A stretch of 64,000 nucleotides of DNA from Sanderia malayensis (taxonomy: Eukaryota > Cnidaria > Scyphozoa > Semaeostomeae > Pelagiidae): the NCBI GenBank assembly GCA_013076295.1, contig RQOL01000658.1:4705083-4769082 (forward strand), in the 5' to 3' direction. Both the position numbers and the translations under genes were made by a program. The notes below the pieces were generated by a model. That model did no database searches. It was not told the origin of the DNA and saw nothing but the letters and a program-made list of their open reading frames with translations. Positions 1-11,916 of this stretch are shown in pieces; position 1 is the first letter of the stretch; each line of letters begins with the position of its first letter.

Positions 1-100
1 GCTGGTGTTTACAGTATAAGTGAATAGTCTTTAGTAATGAAATATAATTAAATAAAAAGCAATAATTCACTTTTACTTGTGCATTAATCTAAAGCAACAT

Positions 101-156
101 CTATTTTACATTGATGCTCTCTTTACATTAATATCTATTTTACATTGATGCTCTCT
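101..156 (+). repeat. 25-bp direct duplication at the end of a COQ7 intron
   Basis: The string atctattttacattgatgct followed by ctctt occurs at about 101-125 and again at about 132-156, just before the acceptor AG at 160-161. The duplication therefore doubles the pyrimidine-containing end of the intron. Confidence 0.7.
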
Positions 157-161
157 TGCAG

Positions 162-1480
162 AAAATGTGGGACGATGAAAAAGCACATTTGAAAATGATG
201 AATGAACTAATTTTGAAACACAGAGCAAGGCCAACTGTGTTGTTGCCTTTCTGGGATGTTGCAGGTTTTGCATTAGGTAAACATTTTCTGTATCATTGTA
301 CACTATTGTACACAATCATATTAAATGAATTCATATTGACTTGATATAACCTGGAATGATTTGCATATCAAATGTGAGCAATATCAAATACGGCAGAAGA
401 AAAGAGCCCAAAATCACCCACATGGGCAACTGGGCCAATACCCCTAAATTACTAGAGGGCCAACTGAGCAATTTGAACATAGGAGTGTATTAGTACAAGG
501 GTGGTCTGCCCTACTCCAATAAGCACCTTTTGAAAACCTACTGCAACCTGCCTGGTTGATAATAAAGGTTAACAACTTTGTCTGGTGTAGCATTCTTGTC
601 CTAATTGTTGACTTGGGAAGCTAAGCAGTTGAGGCAAATGCTCAGGGCTGCAGTCTGTCTAATAGAAAGCAACGCCATGACAACATTAGATATTATACAT
701 GGCAAGTACCTTGAAAGGGGGTTTAATGTTGCCTTTTTAGGACATTACACCCATCAAAATAATAGGATCATTTAATTTCACTGCCATGTATGCAATAATT
801 TATATGCTATATATGTTTGTGTTGAGGTGCTGGAACTGCTTTACTTGGAGAAAAGGCAGCAATGGCATGCACAATTGCTGTAGAAGAAGTAATTGGTGAA
901 CATTACGATAGGTGGGTTCTCTTTACATTTCATCCAGAATCATAAAAAAGTACTCTTCAAGTTTTGTCATTTATGTTTTCTATATTAGGATGTTTCATTA
1001 ATTGTTGTTAATGTTTGCTATGTCAGTCAGCTTCGTGAACTTCTATCAGATAGTCCTGAAGACCACAAAGAACTTCTTGAGGTAACAGCTTATGATTGCT
1101 CTTATTCCTCTATACTTTGTAAACTCATTAGACTGTATAGCCTGGCTTGGAATTTTGCTGAAAATTCTTTAAGATAATAATAATATTTTCCAGATAATTC
1201 ATCAGTTTAGAGATGAAGAATTGGAACATCATGATATCGGCAAAGAAATGGATGGTGAAAAGGTGGGATAATATTCTTTAAACTTCTCTGAAATTCCTCC
1301 AATTGAAAAGTATTGGTATTATATTTTAGGAATAGCTATGACCAAACAATTTGCATGCTAATTGATTTAAGCTAAGTAAACGATTGATCTAATTGTTTGC
1401 AGGCCCCTTTTTATGATGTTATGAAGACTATCATTCAAGCTGGCTGCCGGTCTGCAATTTGGCTTTCTGAAAAGATCTAA
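162..1480 (+). CDS. COQ7: 5-demethoxyubiquinone hydroxylase, mitochondrial (3' part)
   Basis: COQ7 is the di-iron monooxygenase that hydroxylates demethoxyubiquinone in the penultimate step of ubiquinone synthesis on the mitochondrial inner membrane. Five exons are visible: 162-276, 827-911, 1027-1081, 1194-1262 and 1403-1480 (stop TAA). All have AG/GT borders and their phases agree, giving 133 residues. The reading matches the conserved family core: [60 protein letters not shown] and the C-terminal [16 protein letters not shown]. The Glu/His residues of the EKAH, EEVIGEH and EELEHH motifs are the iron-ligand type positions of the family. Human COQ7 is about 217 residues, so the targeting peptide and the first ligand helix lie before the window. 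Nothing suggests a pseudogene. Confidence 0.96.
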
Positions 1481-2613
1481 TTAACAATTAAAATTTGTAA
1501 ATTATTTGTCAAATAATTTAGAATTTCAAAATTTAGTAATCCTAACAAATGCTGAGTGATGTTAACAAATATCTTAGTTTTCAAATAATCTGAACCTGAT
1601 TTTGCCATGGACCAACAGAACACAACGAAAAACCTCTTGTTACCAAGCTCAATGACTTTTTATATCATTTTATGTCATATTCAGTAGCCAGTTATTAATA
1701 GAAAATGTTACAATTTATTTCAAAATAATTGCATGTTTATTTCTTTGCATTTTGAAAACTGTAGCAAACTGTGGCGAATCTTAAAGACATTTCAAAATGT
1801 GACTTAAATAACTTTAATACAGACTGCAAATTTTTAAAAATAAAGGAGAATAAACTTAAATATATTTTCAAAAATTTAATGTATTGAAATTCACAATTTA
1901 GTATTCTAATAGCAACCCTTAAAGGAATAAATGACTGTAACATGACTGATACAAAGTGAGTAGAAGGTCCATTGAAATCAATATTTATTATTAATTTCTT
2001 TAAATCTGGGGTACTTGGTAAAATGAAAATGTTCAAAGAAAGATTATCAGGTGCTTAGTTCATCGCATCGTAATGCAAGATACATCCAAATCAGAAGAAA
2101 AATAGTACATACAAAGGAAATCTTAAATAGTGGCGAAATTTATTTAACGCGTTGACTATTGGTGGCTCGCGTGTCACGAAAGCTAGAACTTAGATCCTGT
2201 ATAAAGATTAAAAAATTAATAATTAAAGTTAAACAGGCTTCCAAAAAAATGTCCAAAATGCTCTGGTGTGCGGTGTACATAATATCTATCTGTCATGCGC
2301 AATAATCAACGGCAAAAATTAGCCAATCAAATTGACCCATTAATTAATCAATTACGTCACAAAGGACCAAGCTAATCTTACGAGCGAAAGGTCTTAAAAT
2401 TAATTTCATCGAATTTGCGAACAAGTAAAAACGATATTTGAAAGGTTTACTGTTGATAAATAAAGTTATCCTTTCGAAATTACATTCAAATTTTGGATTT
2501 TAAAGCGAAAGGTAAGTTGGCAAAGCTTTAAAGTCTGAAATAAATCACAATAAAAGATATCTAAGTAATATCTAAGTGATTGCTTGCGACTAAATCAGAA
2601 CACGGAAGATTCG
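1481..2613. other. Intergenic: COQ7 3' flank and promoter side of the next gene
   Basis: AT-rich sequence without a supportable gene. Open frames here are short and AT-driven. It must hold the COQ7 3' UTR and the promoter of the downstream + strand gene, but no convincing TATA box or unique poly(A) signal can be fixed. Confidence 0.6.
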
Positions 2614-5600
2614 ATGCTCACTGAAGCAGAGATTTCCCTACTGGTAAAGAGTTATTATTTAAAGATTAATAGCTTATCAATTGCAGCTTGATCAGTTCAT
2701 GATAGCATTGTTTATTTTAAGGATGTATCCGAGGAGAGAGGAGTTTGGCAAAGGCCGAAAAGATTCTGTTGAATCAGATGACGACATCCATGATGAAGGC
2801 CTCAGAGGAGTTAGAAGCTTCTTTATCTTGAATAGCAAAAGACTGAGACAAGATAAAAAAGAGTTATCTAAAAAAGATATAGATAGCATCATAAACAGCG
2901 AGGCTAGAAATTTCTTCGAAGGGAGAAAGATTGGCGATGGATTAGACAGACTTAAATGGCTAAAAGCTGAAAATGATCGTACAAATGGTACGACAGATCA
3001 CAAAAACAAGTCTGCATATGGGAAAAATGAGAGCAGTATAAAGATTCTTGGCTGTTTAAGAAAACTTCAAAAGTATGAAGAGGAAATTTCTGAAGATGAA
3101 AGAGGTGGGGAGTTTGAATTTGAGACAAGAGCCACACCTACAATTGAAAGGCCAGATATGATGATGCCCAGTTCGACTAAAAATAAGAAGAAGAGTGCGG
3201 CAAGCGCAGAGGAAATGCTTAAGATGAGCAGCTCTGGCATAGAGAGATATCAGATATTGTTAGAGAAATATTATGAAAGGATTGCTGGGTTAAAAGAGAG
3301 CTTTGAAGAGAAGAAAATAAAAGCTGATAGAGAGATAACAATGCTCAAGCATAGAGTGAGCTGCGTCATAATAGAAAAAGGCAATGCAGAAATGGAAACA
3401 GCAGTTGTGAAAGAAGAATTTCAAGAAATGAAAAAACATAATGAAATGGTTATTAAGGATTTGAAGACCGAGATCAATGAAAAGAGATTGGAAGCGAATA
3501 ACAGGGAACAAAATGAAAGAATTCTTGCAGCAAAATATAACAAGATGGCAAATAAAATGACAAGCATGAAGAAGGAGCTAGAGTCAAATCAAAACAAGAT
3601 GGCAGAAATTGAGTTGAAGACAACTGAGCTTCAAGCATTAAACGACAGTCTCCAGCTGCAAGTTCAGCAAAGAAGAGAAGCAGAGAAGATGGAAAAGGAG
3701 AAACGAAAGACAGAAAGAGAGAACGTGCTCCAGTTAAACAGGTCAATGACAGAGCTGAGACTAAAGAATGAAACACTGAAAAGAACGCTCAAGCAGCAAG
3801 TTGAAACAAACAATAAGAAGCTAGAGGAAATTGGTAAAAGCAGAACAGAGCAAGAAGACTTGATGCAGAAAAAAGAAGAAGAGAAAAATAGACTATTGGA
3901 TGAGATTGCAAGTCTGAGGATAAGAGATGAAGAGAATAAGAAGTTGATAAAAAACGTGAAGAAACGATGCAAGGAAGTGTTGAGAGAGAATAAAAAGTTG
4001 CAAGGAATCATTATGACAAAAGGAATGAAAGAAGCAGATATTGCAGCAAATGAAGACATTTGCCAGGGCATGAGGACCCTACGACCAGTTCTACAAGAAA
4101 TTGGAATTCAAACAGAAATGGATCTCAAGGACACTAAGTTGGCATCAACAAGCATGGAAGTTTCACAGCAGAAAACAACACTGGTGTGCGAATTATGCAT
4201 TCGTAAGGATGATGAAATTCGCAGGATTCAGATCAAAATTATCGAGCTCGAGTACCATAATGATTTTCTCTTAAAAAAGATACCAAGATTGGAAGACATA
4301 AACAGGAAATGTCTTGAAACAGCAGAAAGAGCAATAGAGCAATGCTGCATGCAGCAGGGGAACTCTAAAGCCTCAAATAACGAGATAAAATCAACCACGA
4401 TGTCTCTTTCAGTAGCTGTAGTGAATGATAAAATGCTGGAGTGCTCTGGAATGTTTCAGGAATTCCGATCCGTCGTTCAAGATAGGCTGAAAGAAGAGAG
4501 GGTCAGCATGCAAAGGTTGATGGCAGAAATGGAAGCTTATGCAAATAAGCTGAACTTTCAAGAGAGTAGTCAACAGAACAAGGCCTTAAAGAATGAAGAA
4601 ATCACAATTGGAGCTGCAGAAAATGTTCAGTTGAAGATCCAAGAGGTTCTTAGCGAGAAGAACGAAGTAGAAGCACAGCTCACAGAGTGCATGTGGCGAT
4701 TGAAGGCAGGCAAGGATCGAGAGAAAAAATTCAAACAAAGAATTATCACGTTGAAAAAGCTTCTTGAAGCTAACAGGATCAGTCCACAAGAGGAGAATCT
4801 TATAAATGGTATCAAGTCAATACAGAGCAGAATGTCCACAATGTTAACTAGCATGGAGTGCAAACATCAACAGCAGCAAGGTCATAGCATGTTGCATGGT
4901 TCAGGACAAGCGCAGCTTATAAAAAGAAGAGTAATATCTGAAAGAGAAGGTGGAGTCAAGATAATTGAAGATCCTCAGAACAGTAGATTCATTGGCTGTG
5001 CAAGTGGAGAGATTGCAGAAAGGCAAGACGAAACAAATGATAAAGATCAAGAAAGAAGAAAAAAACGTCTAACCAAACCTGGGGAGCATGACAAAAATTC
5101 TGGAGCAATGAATGAAAAATCAAAGGAAGATAGCAGTGCAGAAGAAAGGGAAGAGGGAGAAGAAGAGAGCATTCTTCAAGAAGACAGCATTCATCACGAA
5201 GATACTAGCAGTGAAGAAGACCAGTTTGAAGAATCTGAAGAAAGTAGGGAACAGGAAAATTCAGGTTTAGTTACCGTAACATCTTCATTCACCCTATGTC
5301 CACTATTTGGGTATTCCATACTAGATTTACGTGAGACAGCCATCATTAACTTACAAGATGTTTAAATTCTTCCAATAGAAACAAGCACAGATGAGGAAGA
5401 CGGAGAAAATGAAGATAAGAGTGAAGATGATGATGAAGTTAGTCTCAGTGACTATGTGGAAAAAGCAAGCCGCCGTGCATCACAAAAATCACAAAAGCAA
5501 CAAAATACATGGTCATGTTTCAAGTTGAAAGCCAAATTAATGTTCAAAAGAAAAAAGGGAAAGGTGAAGAGGTTAAGAGATTCAAAAACCAAAGTCTGTG

Positions 5601-8600
5601 AAAATAATACCACAACTGACATACGTAGAAAGAAATCGAAAAGGTCTTCTTCCAAGGCTGGTGCAAAATGTCACAAAAGATATTGCAAAGTCAAGGTAAT
5701 TTAAGATTAAAATTCGCAACAAGCTAATTTAGATTAAATATATTGTTCGAAAACTTATGGTCTTCTTTTTTATTTCAGATCGATAACAGCAAAGCAAAAT
5801 CCCAAGTGGGCCAAGAAAAAAGTGCTTTGTGTGAAGTGGACCACGAAGAGGACATTAACGCAACTGAAGAAGAATCCAGTGGAAAAAATGATACCCAAAC
5901 AAATTATGTCGATGGCAAGCAAAGTGAAGATGAAAGTAGTACTGAAAATGAAAGTGAATCGGACGATGAAGAAGACGCAGAAGGAGATGAAGACAAGTGT
6001 GAAGAAGAAAGGTCAGAGAAGAAAAAAGGAAAGTTTTCAATTGTATGGAAAGGATTCAAATTTAAGAAAACGAAGAAAGGTGGCAAAGAAAATAATAAAA
6101 ATGATGCAGAAAATAATGACAAAGAGGAAAGCGAATCAAGTGAAACAACAGTTAAAAAGGATAATAAATCATACGCGAAAAAGCTGAAAAAGAGAGCCAA
6201 GCAAGAAAAAAAGAAGAAGAAAAACGCAGAAAAGAAGAAAAGGAAGAAAGAAAACGCAAAGAAAAAAGCTGAATTGAAAAAGAAAAAAGAAAAGGGTGAT
6301 GATGAAAACAATAACTTGAAGAAAGAGAAAAAAGAAAAGAAGAAAGAAAAGGACAAGGAGAATAATAAAAAGATAAATAACAAGAAGGCCGACAAGAAGC
6401 AGAGGAAGCTAGAGAAGGAAAAGAAGAAGGCTGCTAAAGAAGAAAAAAAGAAATTGCAAGCTGAGAATAAGGAACACAAGAAAGAAAAGAAGGACAAGAA
6501 AGAAAAGAAGGACAAGAAGAAGAAGGGAAAAGATAAGAAAAAGGAAACTGACAAAGTGAAAGAGATAGAAAAGAAAAATGCACAAAAAACAGAGCCAATA
6601 CCAGGTCCGAGTAATGAAGGCCAAAATCATAATGAAGAAGAGCCCAAATATGTCTACGACCCTGTGAAAAATAGAGTTGTTAAAAGGAAGAAAAGCAAAA
6701 GAAGATTGTCGATTAAATTTAAAAATGTCATCAAGAAAAGTTCAGGAAAAGTTACGAATGCAGATGATAATGATGGAGAAGATCCAGTTAATGATGGTGA
6801 GAAGGAAGGTGGTGAAAAAAGTCAAACAAAGACTGAGGATATAAATGAAATTATTGCCAGCAAAGAAGATGATTCAAAACAAGAATATCATGGAAACCTA
6901 AGAGACACTAATGATAAGGAAGATAACACAGGTAAAGAGTGTGAGATCAAAATGAAAGATGAGGATGACAAAAAGGAAAAATACAGCAATGAAACACGAA
7001 TAAAAGAAAATGGACAAACAAATAAGAATGATAAAAAAGTTGAGGATACACTGGACAATGCTATTGAAAAAGAGGATCATTTAAAAAAGAAATGCTTTGA
7101 ATATAATGTTCATGACCACGAAAATAGCTGTGATGAAGAAGATAGTAAAGAAGAATATAAAGAAGCTGATGATAGTGACAACAAGGATGAATGTGATGAA
7201 GATGATGGCGAAAAAGAAAACAAATATGTTGATGATGCGAAGAATGATGTTGCAATTCAGATGGAAAATGATATGAAAAAAGAATGCTGTCAATACGATG
7301 AAAATAGTGATGATAGTGAAGATGAAGTCATCAATATAGAAGTGGAGAATAGAGTGAAGATTGTCAATCAGGAGGAAGATCAGGAGAATCAATGTCCTAT
7401 AAAGGTAATTGTGAGTCACCTTGATAATTTTGAGAAAAAAGATGGTTGAGCTGAAGATGACAATGAAAATGAAGATGATGGCCTTGGTGTAAATTATGGT
7501 GGGGGAGGCTACAGCACAAAGACAGCATAAAGAAACTGATGCTGTTGCGCGATCAAGAAGAAGAAAGATGGAAATTTATAATTCCTCGTTATCGTCATCT
7601 TCAGTGCCACCATCTTTGTTTTTCTTCTTATAATGTTAGACCAGTCTCTCTGGCTTACTTGTTTTCATTCTTAAACTGCCACTCCCTTCCAAATTGAAAG
7701 TGTCCTTATTTGGCCTTTATATTTTAATTAGGTGAAAATGGCTGAAGATCAAGAACAATTGGCTGACGAGGAGGTGAGACTTGTCCAGGAAGAAGCAACC
7801 ATGAACAAACAAGAACTAGAAATGACACAAATAGAAACAAAAATGCATGAAAAGGGAACAAGCCCAGCCAATGAAGAAGTCAAAAAGGCTCACGAAAAAG
7901 CCAAAATGGCACAACAAGAAGCGAAGTTAGCTCAAGAGCAAGCGACAATAACTCAAGAAAAAGAAATAGCGACTCACGAAAGCATAAAAATTGCCAAAGA
8001 AAAAGAAAACATTGCACATGAAGAAGCAAATTTGCTTCAGGAAGAGGCAACAACAGGTCAGGAGCAGATCAAATTGGCTCAGGAAGAGGCAACGACGACC
8101 CAAGAAAAAATGAACGTGGTCCAAGAAGAGATGAAAACCTTGGAAAATCTTGGACAGATCAAACAGTCGATACTGGCTCAGGAGCAGTTTGAGATGGATC
8201 AAGAACAAGCAAGAAAGGCCATAGAGCAGGCTCAAAGGGCTGAAGAAGAAATTGAGACTTACAAGCGTAAGATTGAACTTCTCAATGCAGAATTGGCGCA
8301 GACGAGTGAAAATGATCTAGCATTGGTCGAAAAGGAAATAGAGTTGATGGAGTTGGAGAAAATTCTCGAGGAGCGAATGCAAGAAATAGAAATACTTCAA
8401 ATGAGCTTTGGTGAAGTGAACAAAGAGGGCGTTCAACTTTGCAATAAAGAGTTAAGTTCCGTAGACAAGGTAGCTAAAACGCATTTGCAACAGATAGACG
8501 AAAACAACACTGAGATTGAAGGACAGAAGAAAGAAATTGAAAAACAAGTAAAACACATCAAAAGATGGCAAAGGGAGAATCAAGAAGAGGTTGTAAATGA

Positions 8601-9638
8601 AAAAATCTTAATGGAAAGGACTTCTAGTTTGGAAAGCAACCAGTAAGTTTCATAAGAATATACTAAACAATTCTAGAAATCAATCAACACTGTCTTATCA
8701 AGTCTGAAACGTAAAACAACAAACTCTTTCTATCAGACAAAACGAGAAAATAATTTGTATTGAACCCATGGAGAGCGACAACGATAATGGTAGCATCAGC
8801 AACAAGACATCTTCTAGCAGCACGTAAGCATTTAAAAAAAGTTTAATGCAATAATATTCAACAAAGCCTATTGTAAAAACTTGCATTTGTAACCACGTCC
8901 AATTGTCTATTTAGGGAGCTTGTAGAGGACAATACTTTGGCAGAAAGGTTGGAAATGGAACCATTTAGCTACAGGTAATCATCTTAAAAAGGTTTCTTAG
9001 CTCAAATGCTTACTAAAAGAAATTATGATATGTCCCAAAATAACAAGAGAAAGACGACTATTGATAGAAATGATAAATAATTTGATTTTATTAACAGGGA
9101 AAATGCAAAAGAAATTTGCCTGGAAACTGCTTCAGAAGCAGGAAAAAATGTTGATGATGACATGTAAGTTTCTAAGAAATGTTCTACTAAATAATTGAAC
9201 GAATATCGAGGAAGATTTGACGAGGGCTTTATATAAGGTGACATTTTTAGGTCAATAGAGTTTAATGACATGAAATATTTCAGGCGACAACTACCAATTG
9301 TTGAAAAAGAAGATGAAATTGAGTTCAACGAAGCAGAGGCATTACAAGATCCAAAAGTCTTGTCTCTACTAGGAAGCGGTCGTGAATTGTTTGGAGGCAA
9401 ACGTAAACAAAAAGAAAGCGAAATCATCAAAGAAATGAGAAAAGCACAGAAAAAAGAAAACAAAAAGATTCTTAAACAAGCAAGAGTCAACAACTTAAAG
9501 TCTTCTTTATCTAGGCCTGCTTCTTGCGAACGTAATTTCATGATTTCACCAATGGAAAAAACCGTTGAATTAAAAGCACCCTTTTCACAGCATAAAGCTT
9601 TGCCCTCTATCCAGAACACGAAAAAGAATGAGGACTAG
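2614..9638 (+). CDS. Unrecognised 2,020-residue coiled-coil / charged protein, nine exons
   Basis: I do not recognise the family. Exons: 2614-2643, 2687-5264, 5379-5695, 5779-7404, 7732-8642, 8737-8823, 8915-8974, 9098-9163 and 9251-9638. Every junction keeps phase and the joined length is an exact multiple of three. The start is the ATG at 2614, a 10-codon first exon (MLTEAEISLL) joined to LDQFMIALF. Residues about 170-700 are almost continuous coiled coil rich in E, K, Q and R. The end of exon 2 is acidic with SSEEDQFEESEE. Exon 3 is basic. Exon 4 has a very lysine-rich stretch (about 6150-6560) between acidic stretches. Exon 5 carries a 7-residue tandem repeat of the type LAQEEAT, again coiled coil. 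The C-terminal exon ends in an ordinary charged sequence with LLGSGRELFGGKRKQKES. There is no signal peptide or membrane span. A structural, cytoskeletal or nuclear role is possible but unproven. AATAAA signals follow at 9693 and 9842. The chain could be two genes, but phase agreement at every junction argues for one. Confidence 0.75.
6151..6560 (+). repeat. Lysine/glutamate low-complexity coding tract
   Basis: Within exon 4 of the charged-protein gene, codons for K and E (AAG, AAA, GAA) make up most of about 135 codons, with local repeats such as KKEKKDKKEKKDKKKKGKDK. The purine-rich strand creates long spurious open frames on the opposite strand. Confidence 0.9.
7890..8145 (+). repeat. Seven-residue coding repeat in exon 5 of the charged-protein gene
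   Basis: About twelve consecutive units of seven residues read KMAQQEA, KLAQEQA, TITQEKE, IATHESI, KIAKEKE, NIAHEEA, NLLQEEA, TTGQEQI, KLAQEEA, TTTQEKM and NVVQEEM. Position 4 is mostly Q, position 5 mostly E and position 3 often A. This is an exact heptad register, as expected for a single long amphipathic helix. Confidence 0.85.
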
Positions 9639-10194
9639 GGTCTTCGTATAGTATAGTTTGCAATATTTGCAAACATTTTCAAAAATATTGTAAATAAATT
9701 TTGATGGAGATATTTGTGTACATTAATTTCTCTATATCTCTATATTGTTTGCATATTGTTTCAGCACTCTAAAAAATTTTTGGGAAATTCATAGAGTGAC
9801 TAGAAATTGAATTAGAAACTTGATTGTAACCATTTTTTGTAAATAAAATATATTGACTTTTATGACTTTCATTTGCTTCTTGTCTCTTTTAATATAAACT
9901 ACCCAAAAAAACTGCAAAAAGGAGCAAGAAATACTCGCCTTGTAAAACATGAGCATAATGTCTACAACAATTCAAAAAAGTACAAATAAATAAATAAAGC
10001 TTAATGACTTGGTCAGCTTTGGATGAGTAACGACCGAGAACACCATAAAGCAACTATACTCTTAGTAATGCCGCAATGATATAGCATACTACCTTAATAC
10101 AAATTCATCCAATTCAAAAAAAACTTGCTATTTCCTCGTGACTCTCCAATAGCTTACTCTCGAATTCTCTGCATAAAATTAAGATTTCACTCAC
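9639..10194. other. 3' UTR and intergenic sequence of the charged-protein gene
   Basis: Contains AATAAA at 9693-9698 and 9842-9847, then AT-rich sequence with no supportable gene. Confidence 0.6.
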
Positions 10195-10310
10195 CTGGAT
10201 AAACGCCTGATTTCAATTCATATGCCACACGATAATTTTTGTCACAGTAATAGCATTCCCAATGTCGATATCAGCCAATGTAAGGTCATCACAAAGGAAA
10301 GGAAGGCATA
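10195..10310 (-). pseudogene. Decayed AIMP2 exon-5 fragment
   Basis: On the minus strand this reads FLCDDLTLADIDIGNAITVT before a stop. The intact AIMP2 exon at 30703-30906 reads FLACDDLTLADNVVWSAITM. At DNA level the stretch around CTTGTGATGACC..TTGGCTGA..GCTATTACT is shared. The fragment also ends at a splice-donor-like CCAG|GTGAGT where the intact exon has CCAG|GTAAGT. The middle is shortened and a stop interrupts the frame, so it cannot be a working exon. The intact gene lies 20 kb away on the same strand. Confidence 0.6.
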
Positions 10311-10769
10311 GTTTCCCTGGGCTATATTTATTGTTGTATTCCATTACAGAATATCTACAAAAAGGCAAGAGCTATAATTGTCGGGCTTCAAATCAAATGT
10401 TTGAGGGCCAAAGTAAATTTCTGTGTAAATGGGTAAAATGTCAAAAAAGTGGAAAACTACACAAAATAAAATTCAAAACAAGTAGCTACTCGATTTTTAA
10501 AGATTTTGCTTTATTCAAGAAATGAAAATTGAAATGCATACCTGAAAACAAGCAATTGAAATTCCATGATTAACAAATTAGATATGGTGTATTTCCGTTA
10601 TGCATTCGATCCAAAAAACACGTGGAAAAAGAAGTTTCAATGCGACAACGAGGCCTCTTGCTCTCTAAGTCAAGGTTTGGAGTCAGGGATTGGCAGCCAT
10701 CTCAATAAAACGATAAGGCCATCGATAAAGGCTCTTGGTTTAATACTTACATATTTTTATTTATCTTTA

Positions 10770-11042
10770 TTATTTATCCAAAAGCATTAAAATGTAAACA
10801 TAGTAAGTGAAGCATGTCGAATAAGACAAATCAGCTTCTCCTTGGCTACAGTTGAAAATTTCTTCTGGCAATCTGGACAGACTTTCTTCAGATGTTATGA
10901 TAAAGGGAATCTTTACGTAATATTTACCTTCACGCGTGACATAAAAAGCTACCAATTCAATCAACCGTTGTTTATCTGCGCCGTTATGAATAAACTCCTG
11001 CCAGTGCCAATTACCTCCCTTGTGATAAACTTTGATCAACAC
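10770..11042 (-). pseudogene. Possible remnant of a transposon-encoded protein
   Basis: An open minus-strand stretch of about 90 codons contains NKQRLIEL-like and CSQGEAD-like strings (GADKQRLIELVAFYVT, IFNCSQGEADLSYS). They resemble, from memory, a repeat-encoded protein family common in invertebrate genomes with an EEADTR motif; here that motif is degraded to GEADLS. There is no ATG at the left end of the frame and no continuing exons are visible. Weak call. Confidence 0.3.
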
Positions 11043-11835
11043 CTGTTACGTGAACCTTGGCTTCAAGTCCAGCTCTCTTTCTCCACACGAAGTTCGTTTC
11101 AAATATTTACCGTCAACAATCCGTTCATTACATAATGCTGCATTGCATGCCGTTATTCTCTTCCACAAGCACGACCAGTGAAGCCAGTTATCTTTCCATA
11201 TAATAATGGCAACATTGCATAGTCACGGGAAGGGAGTGCTGGGGAATCATTTTGCGTGCAAACGTTTGCCAAAAAACGTACTGCTATCTTGTATTTTTGC
11301 GAGTCTCAATGTATTTTGTGAAGGATTGTAGAAAATTCCATCCCACACCAGAAATTTGCCCGCATAATTCAAATCACAAACTTATGTGGGTTACAGGGCC
11401 ACAGGAAACTTGATGTTTACACCCGAAAACGGAACATGTCCATTTTCACTTACGACTGAGGTTTATCTTGGCCAAACATATGTTTTTCAATCCTGGTTTG
11501 TTGGAAATCCTTCCAGAATTCATCGTATACTTTCAAGGGGCACACTAGCAAAGATTTGCTTCCGAAGTCGGGTTGACTTTTTATTCACAACTTTGTAATA
11601 TTTACATGATTGTTTTTGTTCATAACCAGTCTGTTCGGTTTTAGTTTCCTAATCAACATTCCAAACGTGTGCTTTCAGCATTATTTATTTATATTATTCT
11701 AATTTCATATGCTTTGCTGTTGTTTCAGTGGTTTCTTGTCATTGATGTTATATGTTAATAATATGCACTCGCTACTAGAGCTCATGATAGGACAACATCA
11801 AATGTTGCCCAACAATGATGTTATACACGCATTTT

Positions 11836-11916
11836 TGTGGCTACTGCCTCGATGAAGAGGCGTAGCCACTATGCTATCGTCTTGAGTGAGTGAGTGAGTG
11901 AGTGAGTGAGTGAAAG
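11836..11916. repeat. Short hairpin followed by a (GAGT)n microsatellite
   Basis: GTGGCTAC..GCCTC and GAGGC..GTAGCCAC face each other across a 6-base loop at 11837-11869. They are followed at about 11885-11912 by seven to eight GAGT units. The pair looks like the end of a small interspersed repeat. Confidence 0.6.

Noticed and set aside
5904..6554. Long minus-strand frame rich in F, S and L
   Set aside because: It is the complement of the lysine-rich exon on the + strand; the same holds for other minus-strand frames in 3.2-7.4 kb.
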